From RGIG5612 sp964528825 (lineage in GTDB: Bacteria > Bacillota > Clostridia > Lachnospirales > Lachnospiraceae), in assembly GCA_964528825.1 (NCBI GenBank), contig CAZGVB010000004.1, positions 20,771 through 84,770 of the forward strand: DNA of 64,000 nucleotides, read 5' to 3'. Positions within the stretch are counted from its first letter, which is position 1; each line of letters starts with the position of its first letter. This document shows positions 1 to 8,459 of this stretch, piece by piece. A program made the translations under genes and the position numbers. The notes under the pieces were generated by a model. It saw only the letters and a program-made list of their open reading frames with translations. It searched no databases and was not told the origin of the DNA.

Positions 1-114
1 AAGTGCATCATCATAGAACATTTCATAGAAGTCCCCGAGCCTGTAAAATAATATACAGTCCTCATATGCTTTTTTTGTCTCCAGATAATGAGACATCATT
101 GGGGATAATGACAA
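1..114 (-). CDS. mutS: DNA mismatch repair protein MutS, N-terminal 38 residues (cut by window edge)
   Basis: MutS recognises mismatched base pairs and starts methyl-independent mismatch repair. Only the first 38 codons are present; the gene runs off the left edge. The visible residues include the MutS start pattern (SPMMSHYL) and the highly conserved FYRLGDFYEMF of the mismatch-binding domain. The best start is a TTG at 112-114, because a GGAGGTG ribosome binding site lies just upstream (about 120-126) and the frame stays open to the edge. Two ATG codons at 94-99 lie further from that site. It follows miaB on the same strand, the usual clostridial miaB-mutS order. Identity is secure; the start is fairly secure. 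Confidence 0.88.
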   Translation of the reverse strand, partial: MSLSPMMSHYLETKKAYEDCILFYRLGDFYEMFYDDAL

Positions 115-183
115 TTTTTCACCTCCGACATGACCTTTTTACAATTTTTTACATGACTATAAGCATTTGATCATCATGATTTT

Positions 184-1608
184 TTAAACCAACGAGCCTA
201 TATAATAAAAACCCTTCGCGCTATCCAGGCGCACGTCAAACATGTGCCCGATCATCTCAGTGCATCCTTCAAAGTGAACCACGCTATTATTTGAAAGTCT
301 GCCTGTAACAAGTCCGGGATCCTTATCATTTAATCCTTCAGCCAGGACACGCATGATCTTACCGGTATTCTTTGCAGTTTGGATCTGTGCTTTTTCATGA
401 CAAAGTGTCAAAAGTCGATCCATCCTTTCAGCGGAAACCTCCTTGGGCACCTGTAAATCCATGGCAGCGGCCGGCGTACCTGTCCTTTTCGAATATATAA
501 ACGTAAAAGCGCTGTCAAATGAAACCTTATCAACTACATCAAGTGTCTCCTCAAAATCCTTCTCCGTTTCTCCCGGAAATCCCACAATTATGTCTGTTGT
601 AATGGCAATATCCGGTATTGCATCCCTGATCCTCTGTGCAAGATCAATGTAGGATTCCTTCGTATAATGCCTGTTCATCTTTTTCAAAAGCTGCGTACTT
701 CCACTTTGCAGCGGCAAATGTATATGTCTTGCTATCTTTGGATTTTCAGCTACCACTTTTATCAGGTCATCTGAAAGATCTTTCGGGTGCGATGTCATAA
801 ATCTGACTCTTTCTATTCCTTTTACCTCTGATGCCCTTAAAAGAAGATCCGGAAAATCATATTGATAAGAATTAACATTTTGTCCGAGCAGCATGATCTC
901 TACAACGCCATCGTCGGCAAGATGCTGTATTTCTGCAAGGATATCTTCTTTTTTTCTGCTTCGTTCTCTTCCTCTGACATATGGTACGATACAATACGTA
1001 CAGAAATTATTGCATCCGTACATAATATTAACACCGCATTTGAAGCTGTATTTTCGTACCGACGGAAGATTTTCCACTATACTTGATGTACCGCTCAAAA
1101 TTTCTGTCTGATTTTTACCTTCACAATAATGTAAAAAGAGAAGCTCAGCCAATTTATATACATTATGCGTTCCGAAAATGATATCAACGAATTTGTAGCT
1201 TTTTCTTATTTTTTCGACAACCTCGTCCTCCTGCATCATACAGCCGCACATTGCTATGATCATGTTGGGATTATTCTTTTTTATACCTGAAAGAACACCA
1301 AGTCGCCCATAAATCCTCATATTGGCATTTTCTCTGACTGTGCATGTGTTATAAAGGACAAAGTCCGCATTTTCGCTGTCTGTCTCCACATAACCGATCT
1401 GCTTCATAATGCCGAGAAGCTTCTCTGAATCATGCGCATTCATCTGACAACCGAATGTATTGATACAGCAAGTCAGGCTATTTCCTTTTTTCTTGGCGAT
1501 ATCTTCGGCAATTTTTTTACATTCGTTTATAAAATAATACTGTCTTGCAGGCTCTTCCCTCGGGGCTTCATCCAATATATTTTGTTTCAGTTCGTCATCG
1601 ATATACAT
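184..1608 (-). CDS. miaB: tRNA-2-methylthio-N6-dimethylallyladenosine synthase MiaB
   Basis: A radical-SAM methylthiotransferase that adds the 2-methylthio group to i6A37 of tRNAs reading U-starting codons. The 474-residue protein has the N-terminal MTTase domain with three cluster cysteines (about C54, C89, C123), then the radical-SAM motif CNNFCTYC (about C199, C203, C206) and a C-terminal TRAM region. I chose the ATG at 1606-1608 because GGAGA lies about 7 nt upstream. The reading frame extends 11 codons further to a TTG at 1641, which has no comparable ribosome binding site. mutS follows 69 nt downstream on the same strand, so the two are probably co-transcribed. Confidence 0.95.
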   Translation of the reverse strand: MYIDDELKQNILDEAPREEPARQYYFINECKKIAEDIAKKKGNSLTCCINTFGCQMNAHDSEKLLGIMKQIGYVETDSENADFVLYNTCTVRENANMRIYGRLGVLSGIKKNNPNMIIAMCGCMMQEDEVVEKIRKSYKFVDIIFGTHNVYKLAELLFLHYCEGKNQTEILSGTSSIVENLPSVRKYSFKCGVNIMYGCNNFCTYCIVPYVRGRERSRKKEDILAEIQHLADDGVVEIMLLGQNVNSYQYDFPDLLLRASEVKGIERVRFMTSHPKDLSDDLIKVVAENPKIARHIHLPLQSGSTQLLKKMNRHYTKESYIDLAQRIRDAIPDIAITTDIIVGFPGETEKDFEETLDVVDKVSFDSAFTFIYSKRTGTPAAAMDLQVPKEVSAERMDRLLTLCHEKAQIQTAKNTGKIMRVLAEGLNDKDPGLVTGRLSNNSVVHFEGCTEMIGHMFDVRLDSAKGFYYIGSLV

Positions 1609-1765
1609 AAAATTCTCCGCTAGATTTTTTACAGTATTCAAGCCTGTGAATGATTATTTTATCATAAATGAGCGGGTTTGTTTTAAAAATATTATCTGAT
1701 CGTAAATAAACTGCAACATCTTTTTTAATCACCGCCATACAAAAAGACGTCAGCAAAAAGACATT

Positions 1766-1799
1766 AAAAAGGACCGGATAGTCATTAACTATCCGGTCC
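1766..1799 (-). terminator. Rho-independent terminator of the thl-atoD-atoA group
   Basis: A perfect 11-bp GC-rich stem (GGACCGGATAG at 1771-1781 with its complement at 1789-1799) has a 7-nt loop. On the minus strand it is followed by TTTTT (1766-1770). It lies 65 nt past the atoA stop codon, as expected for the end of that transcript. Confidence 0.88.
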
Positions 1800-1863
1800 A
1801 GATAAAATCATTCTTTCATGATGCATAAAAGCATATCATGATATCTTAATGTGCCGAAAAATA

Positions 1864-2526
1864 TTATTCAGCAGGTACAGGCATAACCTTGATCTCACCC
1901 TCAACAATAAGCTTGCAGCCGGTAGCAGCCTGAATCTCTTCAACTGTAACTCCAGGTGCGAGCTCGCGAAGTGCGAGACCATTCTCTGTAACTTCCATAA
2001 CTCCCATTTCAGTAACTATCTGATTAACACATTTAACTGCTGTATAAGGAAGTGTAATCTGATCAAGGATCTTATGAGCACCCTTTTGTGTATGCTGCAT
2101 AGCAACTACAACCTTCTTTGCTCCAACAACGAGATCCATTGCACCGCCCATACCAGGTACCATCTTGCCGGGGATGATATGAGATGCGAGATTTCCGTAT
2201 TGGTCAACCTGAAGAGCACCAAGAACAGTTACGTCAACATGTCCGCCTCTGATGATGCCAAAGGATGTTGCAGAATCAAAAAATGCTGCATATTTGTTAA
2301 CAGTTACAGGAGCGCCGCCTGCATTAACAACGCTGGGATCAACCTCACCTGCACCTGCAGCACCGGCCATACCGATGATACCGTTCTCAGACTGAAGAGC
2401 GATCTCAACACCTTCAGGAACGAAATTTGCAACTTTTGTAGGAAGTCCGATACCAAGGTTGACAACATCTCCGTCTTTCAGATCCTGTGCAACTCTGTAT
2501 GCGATAATGTCTTTTGCTGATGCCAT
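1864..2526 (-). CDS. atoA: CoA-transferase (family I) beta subunit, AtoA/CtfB type
   Basis: Beta subunit of a heterodimeric family I CoA-transferase, moving CoA between acetoacetate, butyrate or acetate and their CoA esters. The 220-residue length is typical. The catalytic glutamate is visible in the SENG motif (about E47), followed by the glycine-rich GIIGMAG stretch. The start ATG overlaps the stop codon of the alpha-subunit gene (TAATG at 2524-2528), so translation is probably coupled and gives equal subunit amounts. Thiolase lies upstream on the same strand. The exact acyl substrate cannot be read from the sequence; butyrate/acetoacetate is the leading guess. Confidence 0.93.
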   Translation of the reverse strand: MASAKDIIAYRVAQDLKDGDVVNLGIGLPTKVANFVPEGVEIALQSENGIIGMAGAAGAGEVDPSVVNAGGAPVTVNKYAAFFDSATSFGIIRGGHVDVTVLGALQVDQYGNLASHIIPGKMVPGMGGAMDLVVGAKKVVVAMQHTQKGAHKILDQITLPYTAVKCVNQIVTEMGVMEVTENGLALRELAPGVTVEEIQAATGCKLIVEGEIKVMPVPAE

Positions 2527-3218
2527 TACTTGTCACCTCCTACGATATAGTCAACAAAGATATAAGGTGTCATGATATGATCAGGCTTTAATTCTCCGGC
2601 CTCGACAATCTTCTTTGTGCCTGCGATGACTACATCTGCTGCAGTAGCCATGACAGTATTAAAGTTCTTAGTGGTTCCCGCAAATATTGCATTTCCGTAT
2701 GTATCGACAACCGAAGCACCGAGAATAGCAACATCAGCATGAAGCGGAAGCTCAAGGATATAATCCTTGCCTTGAATATTAAGAACTTCCTTGCCGTTTG
2801 CAACGTCAGTTCCTACACCGGTAGGTGTAAGAACACCGCCGAGTCCTGCTCCGCCTGCACGTACCTTCTCAGCCATAGAACCCTGCGGAACCAACTCAAC
2901 TTCAAGAGTTCCTGCGTTCATCTGAGCAGCTACTTCCTTATTAAGACCGATATGAGTAGCGATCAGCTTCTTAACCTGCTTGTTGTGAATAAGCTTTGCA
3001 GCTCCTGTATAAACGTCAGGTGTGCCTTTTTCTTCGTTAGCAGGTGTATATACACCACCATCGTTGCAGATAACTGTTAAGTCCTTTACTCCGCTTTCAA
3101 CGAGAGCGTCCATCATGACTTCTGAAGTTCCTACTGAAAGGAAACCACCGATCATGACAGTCATTCCGTCCTTGACAAGGGCTGCAGCCTCTTTAGCTGT
3201 AATCTGTTTGTTTCTCAT
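2526..3218 (-). CDS. atoD: CoA-transferase (family I) alpha subunit, AtoD/CtfA type
   Basis: Alpha subunit of the same CoA-transferase. At 230 residues it has the normal length. It shows the N-terminal glycine-rich CoA-binding stretch typical of the family (VMIGGFLSVG, about residues 21-30) and the conserved region around LVPQGSMAEKVRAGGAGLGG. A purine-rich AAAGGAAAGG precedes the ATG. The gene lies 171 nt downstream of the thiolase gene with a strong hairpin between them, and overlaps atoA by one base of its stop codon. Together the three genes make or use acetoacetyl-CoA. No hbd, crt or bcd genes are in the window, so a full butyrate pathway would have to be encoded elsewhere. Confidence 0.93.
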   Translation of the reverse strand: MRNKQITAKEAAALVKDGMTVMIGGFLSVGTSEVMMDALVESGVKDLTVICNDGGVYTPANEEKGTPDVYTGAAKLIHNKQVKKLIATHIGLNKEVAAQMNAGTLEVELVPQGSMAEKVRAGGAGLGGVLTPTGVGTDVANGKEVLNIQGKDYILELPLHADVAILGASVVDTYGNAIFAGTTKNFNTVMATAADVVIAGTKKIVEAGELKPDHIMTPYIFVDYIVGGDK

Positions 3219-3331
3219 TTGAAAAACCTTTCCTTTCGAGATTATATTTACCGATGTCTTCTCAAAACATTAAGCTGACCATACCTAACGATCATTTTGC
3301 AGCATTTAAAAAGCACGGCAATATTTTCTGA

Positions 3332-3364
3332 TATGACCGGATACTTTACAGGTATCCGGTCATA
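3332..3364 (-). promoter_or_regulatory. Intercistronic hairpin between thl and atoD, no U-tract
   Basis: A perfect 13-bp inverted repeat (TATGACCGGATAC at 3332-3344, complement at 3352-3364) has a 7-nt loop and lies 26 nt past the thl stop codon. The minus-strand sequence after it is not U-rich, so it is a poor intrinsic terminator. It may stabilise the thl mRNA 3' end or cause partial termination. Its core ACCGGATA and loop size match the terminator after atoA. Confidence 0.6.
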
Positions 3365-3389
3365 GTTATAATCCTTTCGCTTGATCGGA

Positions 3390-4577
3390 TCAATCCATCT
3401 TAACGATAAGAGCCTGTCCCATACCGCCGCCTATGCAAAGAGTAGCAAGGCCGAGCTTTGATCCTCTTCTCTTCATTTCATAAAGAAGTGTTGTAAGGAT
3501 ACGAGCGCCTGAAGCTCCTACAGGATGTCCGAGGGCAATAGCACCACCGTTGACATTAACCTTCTCCATTGGGAACTCAAGATCATGTGCAACTGCAAGT
3601 GACTGAGCTGCAAATGCCTCGTTAGCCTCAATAAGATCGAAGTCATTGATATCTGTGATTCCAGCCTTCTCCATTGCTTTTCTTGAAGCCGGGATAGGAC
3701 CTGTACCCATGATAGCAGGATCTACACCTGCTGTTGCATAAGAAACGATAGTTGCAAGAGGCTTGATACCGAGCTCATCAGCCTTCTCTTTGCTCATAAT
3801 AACGAGTGCTGCAGCACCATCGTTGATTCCAGATGCATTGGCTGCTGTAACTGTACCGTCCTTCTTGAATGCCGGCTTAAGCTTTGAAACCTTCTCCATA
3901 GAATTGCCGCGTGAGAGATGCTCATCTCTTGCGAATACGATCGGATCACCCTTTCTCTGAGGAATTACAACAGGTACGATCTCCTCATCAAATACACCAC
4001 CATCAACAGCCTTCTCAGCCTTGTTCTGTGATGCAACAGCGAACTCATCCTGCATTTCTCTGGTAAGATGCCACTGTTCAGCAACGTTCTCAGCAGTGAT
4101 ACCCATATGTACATTATTGAATGCATCCCAAAGACCATCATTTACTGTGCAGTCGATCATCTGAGTAGCATTCATTCTTGCGCCCCATCTTGTTGAGAAT
4201 GAAGCATAAGGAGCTGCACTCATGTTTTCCATACCGCCTGCAACAACAATATCAGCTTCTCCTGCTTTGATCTGGTTAGCTGCAAGAGCTACAGACTTAA
4301 GACCGGATCCGCAAACAATGTTAATCGTCATCGCTGTGCACTCAATCGGAAGACCTGCCTTGATAGAAGCCTGTCTTGCCGGGTTCTGTCCAAGACCTGC
4401 TGTGATAACATTACCGAAGATAACCTCGTCAACCTGCTCAGGCTTGATACCTGCACGGTTAACAGCCTCTTTGATAACTGTTGCCCCGAGTTCTACTGCC
4501 GGAACACTCTTGAGCGAGCCGCCGAACTTGCCGATAGCTGTTCTGCAGGCACTTGCTATTACGATTTCTTTTGCCAT
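3390..4577 (-). CDS. thl: Acetyl-CoA C-acetyltransferase (thiolase)
   Basis: A biosynthetic-type thiolase that condenses two acetyl-CoA into acetoacetyl-CoA. At 395 residues it has the standard length. The three catalytic elements are visible: the nucleophile Cys89 in VCGSG, His351 in ALGHPVGASG, and Cys381 in LCIGGGMGQA. AGGAGG lies just upstream of the ATG. It leads a transcript continuing into atoD-atoA, so its product can be handed to the CoA-transferase. A candidate promoter lies at 4662-4690 and the leader carries a 7-bp hairpin without a U-tract (around 4630-4650). Confidence 0.96.
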   Translation of the reverse strand: MAKEIVIASACRTAIGKFGGSLKSVPAVELGATVIKEAVNRAGIKPEQVDEVIFGNVITAGLGQNPARQASIKAGLPIECTAMTINIVCGSGLKSVALAANQIKAGEADIVVAGGMENMSAAPYASFSTRWGARMNATQMIDCTVNDGLWDAFNNVHMGITAENVAEQWHLTREMQDEFAVASQNKAEKAVDGGVFDEEIVPVVIPQRKGDPIVFARDEHLSRGNSMEKVSKLKPAFKKDGTVTAANASGINDGAAALVIMSKEKADELGIKPLATIVSYATAGVDPAIMGTGPIPASRKAMEKAGITDINDFDLIEANEAFAAQSLAVAHDLEFPMEKVNVNGGAIALGHPVGASGARILTTLLYEMKRRGSKLGLATLCIGGGMGQALIVKMD

Positions 4578-4661
4578 TTGTTAGCCTCCTTTTATTCCCA
4601 ACATGGGGAAATATATTTCTTTTAACCTCGGATGTCCAAAGACACCCATCAAAACAGCTAA

Positions 4662-4690
4662 ATAATACTCTTTTGTCGTAAAAAAAGCAA
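4662..4690 (-). promoter_or_regulatory. Candidate sigma-A promoter for thl-atoDA
   Basis: On the minus strand TTGCTT (4685-4690) and TATTAT (4662-4667) are separated by 17 nt, about 85 nt upstream of the thl ATG. The -35 box overlaps the U-tract of the preceding terminator. Found by eye only. Confidence 0.5.
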
Positions 4691-4707
4691 TAATCACGGC
4701 TGTGATT
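4680..4707 (-). terminator. Probable terminator after the YprB-like gene
   Basis: A 6-bp stem (AATCAC / GTGATT, 4692-4707) with a 4-nt loop lies 13 nt past the stop codon. On the minus strand seven T's (4680-4686) follow 5 nt later. The stem is short, so this call is moderate. Confidence 0.5.
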
Positions 4708-4720
4708 TATTTATTATTTT

Positions 4721-5905
4721 TTATATATGCGTTTTTCGTGACTGCTTCATTGCCAAATCACCTTTTAAGCTTCTTATCATCCTTTTTGCATAAGCGCAAA
4801 GAAAATCCGATTTTTCATTCAGCAATGCATTAACATCCAAATATTTTTCAGGTTTCCCCTGTCTATCCGGCAAGATGTATATACCATCTTCAATGATACC
4901 GCCTTTAGTGCTGTTTGCGATCTGCTCGGCATGATTTGCAAAAAGGCCGTCAGATTGAACGCATTCAATCCCGAATGAAGGAATATACATTCCGTCTCTT
5001 TTCAGGAAACAATTGCTTTTGTTCGCCTTTTTTTTGAATTGTTTGCCGACAAATTCAGCAAGATCTTTATGTATTATCATATCCTCCGCCGGCAGATAAT
5101 AATAATCATTTACATTTTTTATCGGAATCTTTGCTGTCTCATTTCGAATATTGAGACTGATCGTCAAAAGATCATCTTCCGCCGCAACGGCCGCATCCTC
5201 ATCACCGCGATCAACCCTGACAGGCACGGCAGAACAGAGCCTGTATCTCAATATCAACCTTCCTTTGTATATTTCGCTGTCTGCATATGAAAACCTTCCC
5301 TCCAAAATATCACTGAAAGATAATATACAGGCAATTTTTGCCATGCCTCTTATATCATCATTATTGTGGAGCAGCAATAAGTCTTCACATTCTCTGTCAA
5401 GACTTAATTCATATCGATAATAATACGGTATCAGCAAACCTCCGTTCATTTTATCTCTTCTTGTTATTCCAAGAAAATCCTCTATGGATGTCTGATTCAT
5501 ATGTGAAAGACTCAAAAAATTTTTACATGGCTTAATTGTCTTATAAATATCTACCCCGTTCATTTTATCAAGGCAAAAATCAAGCTCATAGAGTTCGGCT
5601 TTATATCTTGTATAAGGGATATCAAAGGTATCACCGTTAAAATGAAGCAATGTCTTAAATCCAACCGCAAATTCAAGAAAGGCTTTTAATATATTTTTTT
5701 CATCCGCGGCACTTTGTGCAAGCCATTGACGTATAGTCAGCCTGCCTGAGCAATCAAAAAAGCCGACACCGATCAAATATATCTGTGTCGCCTCTTTCTT
5801 AAGCCCGGTCGTTTCAATATCAAACATCAATATCTCACGAAGCGGTGAGATATTGCTAAGATCGTAGGATGGTATGATATCTGTTGATTCTGTGATCACC
5901 TTCAT
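4721..5905 (-). CDS. YprB-like ribonuclease H-fold 3'-5' exonuclease domain protein
   Basis: A 394-residue protein with an RNase H-like (DEDD exonuclease) domain in its N-terminal half. Visible motifs are FDIETTGL (about residues 29-36, metal-binding D and E), HFNGDTFDIPYTRYK (second acidic motif) and LLHNNDDIRGMAKI (third). This matches the uncharacterised YprB family. The C-terminal half (about 210-394) has no motif I recognise. Its ATG overlaps the murF stop codon by 4 bp (ATGA), so it is translated from the murF transcript. The substrate is unknown; a role in nucleic-acid processing is inferred from the fold only. Confidence 0.75.
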   Translation of the reverse strand: MKVITESTDIIPSYDLSNISPLREILMFDIETTGLKKEATQIYLIGVGFFDCSGRLTIRQWLAQSAADEKNILKAFLEFAVGFKTLLHFNGDTFDIPYTRYKAELYELDFCLDKMNGVDIYKTIKPCKNFLSLSHMNQTSIEDFLGITRRDKMNGGLLIPYYYRYELSLDRECEDLLLLHNNDDIRGMAKIACILSFSDILEGRFSYADSEIYKGRLILRYRLCSAVPVRVDRGDEDAAVAAEDDLLTISLNIRNETAKIPIKNVNDYYYLPAEDMIIHKDLAEFVGKQFKKKANKSNCFLKRDGMYIPSFGIECVQSDGLFANHAEQIANSTKGGIIEDGIYILPDRQGKPEKYLDVNALLNEKSDFLCAYAKRMIRSLKGDLAMKQSRKTHI

Positions 5906-7281
5906 GATTTTTCTATTATTTCAAGTAATTCCTTAAAGTGCATGCCGTTGGAGGCCTTTATAAGTATAGTATCTCCTTCCTTCAGCAGCCCGGGTATATT
6001 TTTCTTTGCCTCTTCAAGTGTCTTAAAATATTCAACATGGCCCTCACCGGCAAGTCGTGCCCCAAGGTACATTTTTTCACTTATTTTTCCTACGCATATT
6101 ACCAGTTCGGTATCCGTATTTCCTACATATTTTCCTATTTCAAAATGAAATTTTTCAGACTTTTCACCAAGCTCAAGCATATCTCCGAGTATGGCTACTC
6201 TTCTTCCCTCGGCATATTGTAAAAGATCGATCGAAGATTTCATTGAAGAAGGTGACGCATTATAGCAATCATCAATAACAGTATATCTGTCAAGCTTGAT
6301 TATATTATTTCTGCCCTCGATCACTTTAGAGCTTTTAAGGCATTCTATAATATCAAGCGCAGGAACATCCAGATCCATTGCCACCTGTATAGCAGCCAAG
6401 GCATTGTATATCATATGTCTGCCTGCCATAGGCAATACTATATGAAATCTCATCGAACCGCCGCCGTGTCTGGAGATGACATCAAATTCCGAACCATCCA
6501 GGCCTTTTTCTTTTATATTAACTGCAGTTATATCTGCATCTTTTGAAAATCCGTAATATTCCGGTTTCTTTCCATTCACACTGTTTATTGTTTGCAGCTT
6601 GTCATCATCAATGTTAATGATCACATGTCCATTCGGGTTCATATGGTTAAATACTTCGCTTTTGGCCTTCAATATCCCGTCCCTGGACTTCAAGAATTCC
6701 AGATGACACTGTCCTATATTCGTTAAAACTACGATATCCGGAACCGCGATACGGCTTAAAGTATCCATCTCACCGAAATCGCTGATGCCCATTTCTATCA
6801 CAGCCACCTCATCTGTACTTTTAAGACCGAATATGGTAAACGGAACTCCCCATTGATTGTTATAATTTCCGCGCGTTTTATTAACTCTGTATTTTTTTCT
6901 CAATGCTGAAGCTATGAGCTCCTTTGTGCTGGTCTTTCCAACGCTGCCGACCACGCCTACCACGGTTAGTCCAAGTACTTTTCTGTAATAAGCAGCGAGT
7001 CTTTGAGTTGCATCAAGCACTGACGATACTATTACACATGGACAATTAAGACCCTGTATTTTTCTTTCGCATAAAACTCCTGCGGCTCCGTCATTTACGG
7101 CTTGCATAGCGAAATCATGCCCGTCAACCTTCTCACCTTTTATACAAATGAACAGGCAGCCTGCAACAACCTGCCTGCTGTCCCATACAACAGCAGTCAC
7201 CTCCCTGCCGTCATCATATTTGCTGCCGGTTAATTTTCCGCCGGTAACTTCACTTATGATCTCAAATGTAAGCTTTTCCAT
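5902..7281 (-). CDS. murF: UDP-N-acetylmuramoyl-tripeptide--D-alanyl-D-alanine ligase MurF
   Basis: MurF adds the D-Ala-D-Ala dipeptide to UDP-MurNAc-tripeptide, the last cytoplasmic step of the peptidoglycan pentapeptide. The 459-residue protein carries the Mur-ligase ATP loop GSVGKTSTK (about 112-120), the central-domain segment VIEMGISDFGEM, and the C-terminal-domain motif DDCYNASPSSM. It lies 71 nt downstream of ddl, whose product is its substrate, and overlaps the next gene by 4 bp. Length and motifs are complete. Confidence 0.96.
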   Translation of the reverse strand: MEKLTFEIISEVTGGKLTGSKYDDGREVTAVVWDSRQVVAGCLFICIKGEKVDGHDFAMQAVNDGAAGVLCERKIQGLNCPCVIVSSVLDATQRLAAYYRKVLGLTVVGVVGSVGKTSTKELIASALRKKYRVNKTRGNYNNQWGVPFTIFGLKSTDEVAVIEMGISDFGEMDTLSRIAVPDIVVLTNIGQCHLEFLKSRDGILKAKSEVFNHMNPNGHVIINIDDDKLQTINSVNGKKPEYYGFSKDADITAVNIKEKGLDGSEFDVISRHGGGSMRFHIVLPMAGRHMIYNALAAIQVAMDLDVPALDIIECLKSSKVIEGRNNIIKLDRYTVIDDCYNASPSSMKSSIDLLQYAEGRRVAILGDMLELGEKSEKFHFEIGKYVGNTDTELVICVGKISEKMYLGARLAGEGHVEYFKTLEEAKKNIPGLLKEGDTILIKASNGMHFKELLEIIEKS

Positions 7282-7352
7282 CTTCGGATCCCCGTCTGGT
7301 AATTAATAAATACAAAATCTGTCTTGTTTCACCATTCACTCAGTTCTTAAAT

Positions 7353-8360
7353 TCATTTATATTTTTCAAGTGACAAGTTTATTATCATCTCACAAAGCTC
7401 GATATAACTTATGCCGACAGCAGCCGCCTCCTGCGGTATAAGCGATGTATCAGTCATACCCGGAAGGGTATTGACCTCAAGGCAAAAGAGATTGCCTTTT
7501 TTGTCAAGGAGATAATCCAGCCTGTAATAGACAGAAAGCCCGAGTATCCTGCCCGCTGCTTCCGTATATTCGGACATCTTCTTTAAGATATCATCGTCAA
7601 TTTTTGCCGGACAGATCTCAACCGGCTTACCATTGTACTTATTTATATAGTCATAAAATCCGTCACCCGGGCAGATCTCAACGGGCGGAAGAGCAGATCC
7701 GTTAAGAGCACCTTGCGTAAGCTCCCTGCCGTCTATAAATTCTTCTGCAAGCACTGTTTCGTCATATTTAAAGGCATTCTCAAGTGCTTTGTCATAATCC
7801 TTCTCATCGGTTACGATCGTGACGCCTATACTTGATCCGCCATTTGCGGGCTTTATGACGCAAGGTATGTCCAGTCTTTCATATACCGGATCATCTTTTT
7901 TCAAAATTATCCCTTTGGGCATGGGTATAAAGTCTGAAAGGACAGCCTTTGTCTTATCTTTACTCATTGCGATAGCACTTGAGAGATAACCTGATCCGGT
8001 ATATTTTATGTTCATCAGGTCGAATGCGGCTTGAATCTTTCCGTCTTCACCATTTGCACCATGAAGTCCCAAAAATACAATGTCAGCCTCCTTACATATA
8101 TCAAGCACAAACGGCCCGAAAAATTCTCTCGAGGCTTTAAGTTCTTCCGTAATATGAGATGAAAATTCTCTGTATTTCGATGCGACTTCCGCTATATCCT
8201 GATCTATGTCAAATGAAGGCCTTTCTTCAAATCCCGCAAACACATCTGCCAGCAGACATTTATGCCCCTTTTGGATAAGTGCATTTGCTACCTTTTCGGA
8301 TGTTTTAAGCGAAACATCTCTTTCTGTACTTGTACCTCCACATAATATAACTATATTCAT
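7353..8360 (-). CDS. ddl: D-alanine--D-alanine ligase
   Basis: Joins two D-alanines to make the dipeptide used by MurF. The 335-residue ATP-grasp protein starts with ILCGGTSTERDVSL, has the central LHGANGEDGKIQ and CVIKPANGGSSIGV segments, and ends with the family signature LEVNTLPGMT. Position directly upstream of murF fits cell-wall precursor synthesis. recG lies 99 nt upstream on the same strand. Confidence 0.95.
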   Translation of the reverse strand: MNIVILCGGTSTERDVSLKTSEKVANALIQKGHKCLLADVFAGFEERPSFDIDQDIAEVASKYREFSSHITEELKASREFFGPFVLDICKEADIVFLGLHGANGEDGKIQAAFDLMNIKYTGSGYLSSAIAMSKDKTKAVLSDFIPMPKGIILKKDDPVYERLDIPCVIKPANGGSSIGVTIVTDEKDYDKALENAFKYDETVLAEEFIDGRELTQGALNGSALPPVEICPGDGFYDYINKYNGKPVEICPAKIDDDILKKMSEYTEAAGRILGLSVYYRLDYLLDKKGNLFCLEVNTLPGMTDTSLIPQEAAAVGISYIELCEMIINLSLEKYK

Positions 8361-8459
8361 ATTTATTCTTCAAACCTCGATCTATTTAATATCTACAGCA
8401 CAATTGTGCAGTGTAGCACATTTTCTCTTGCTATTCCATAGGCGGATTACTTTTACATA

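Noticed and set aside
1849..2520. A 223-codon open frame on the plus strand opposite atoA
   Set aside because: It mirrors the atoA coding sequence, is rich in Cys, Asn and Ser as typical of antisense frames, has no ribosome binding site, and matches no family.
4578..4720. Possible riboswitch in the thl leader
   Set aside because: Only a short 7-bp hairpin is present; nothing matches known riboswitch layouts. The leaders of liv, glnA, thiN and fhs were also checked without success.
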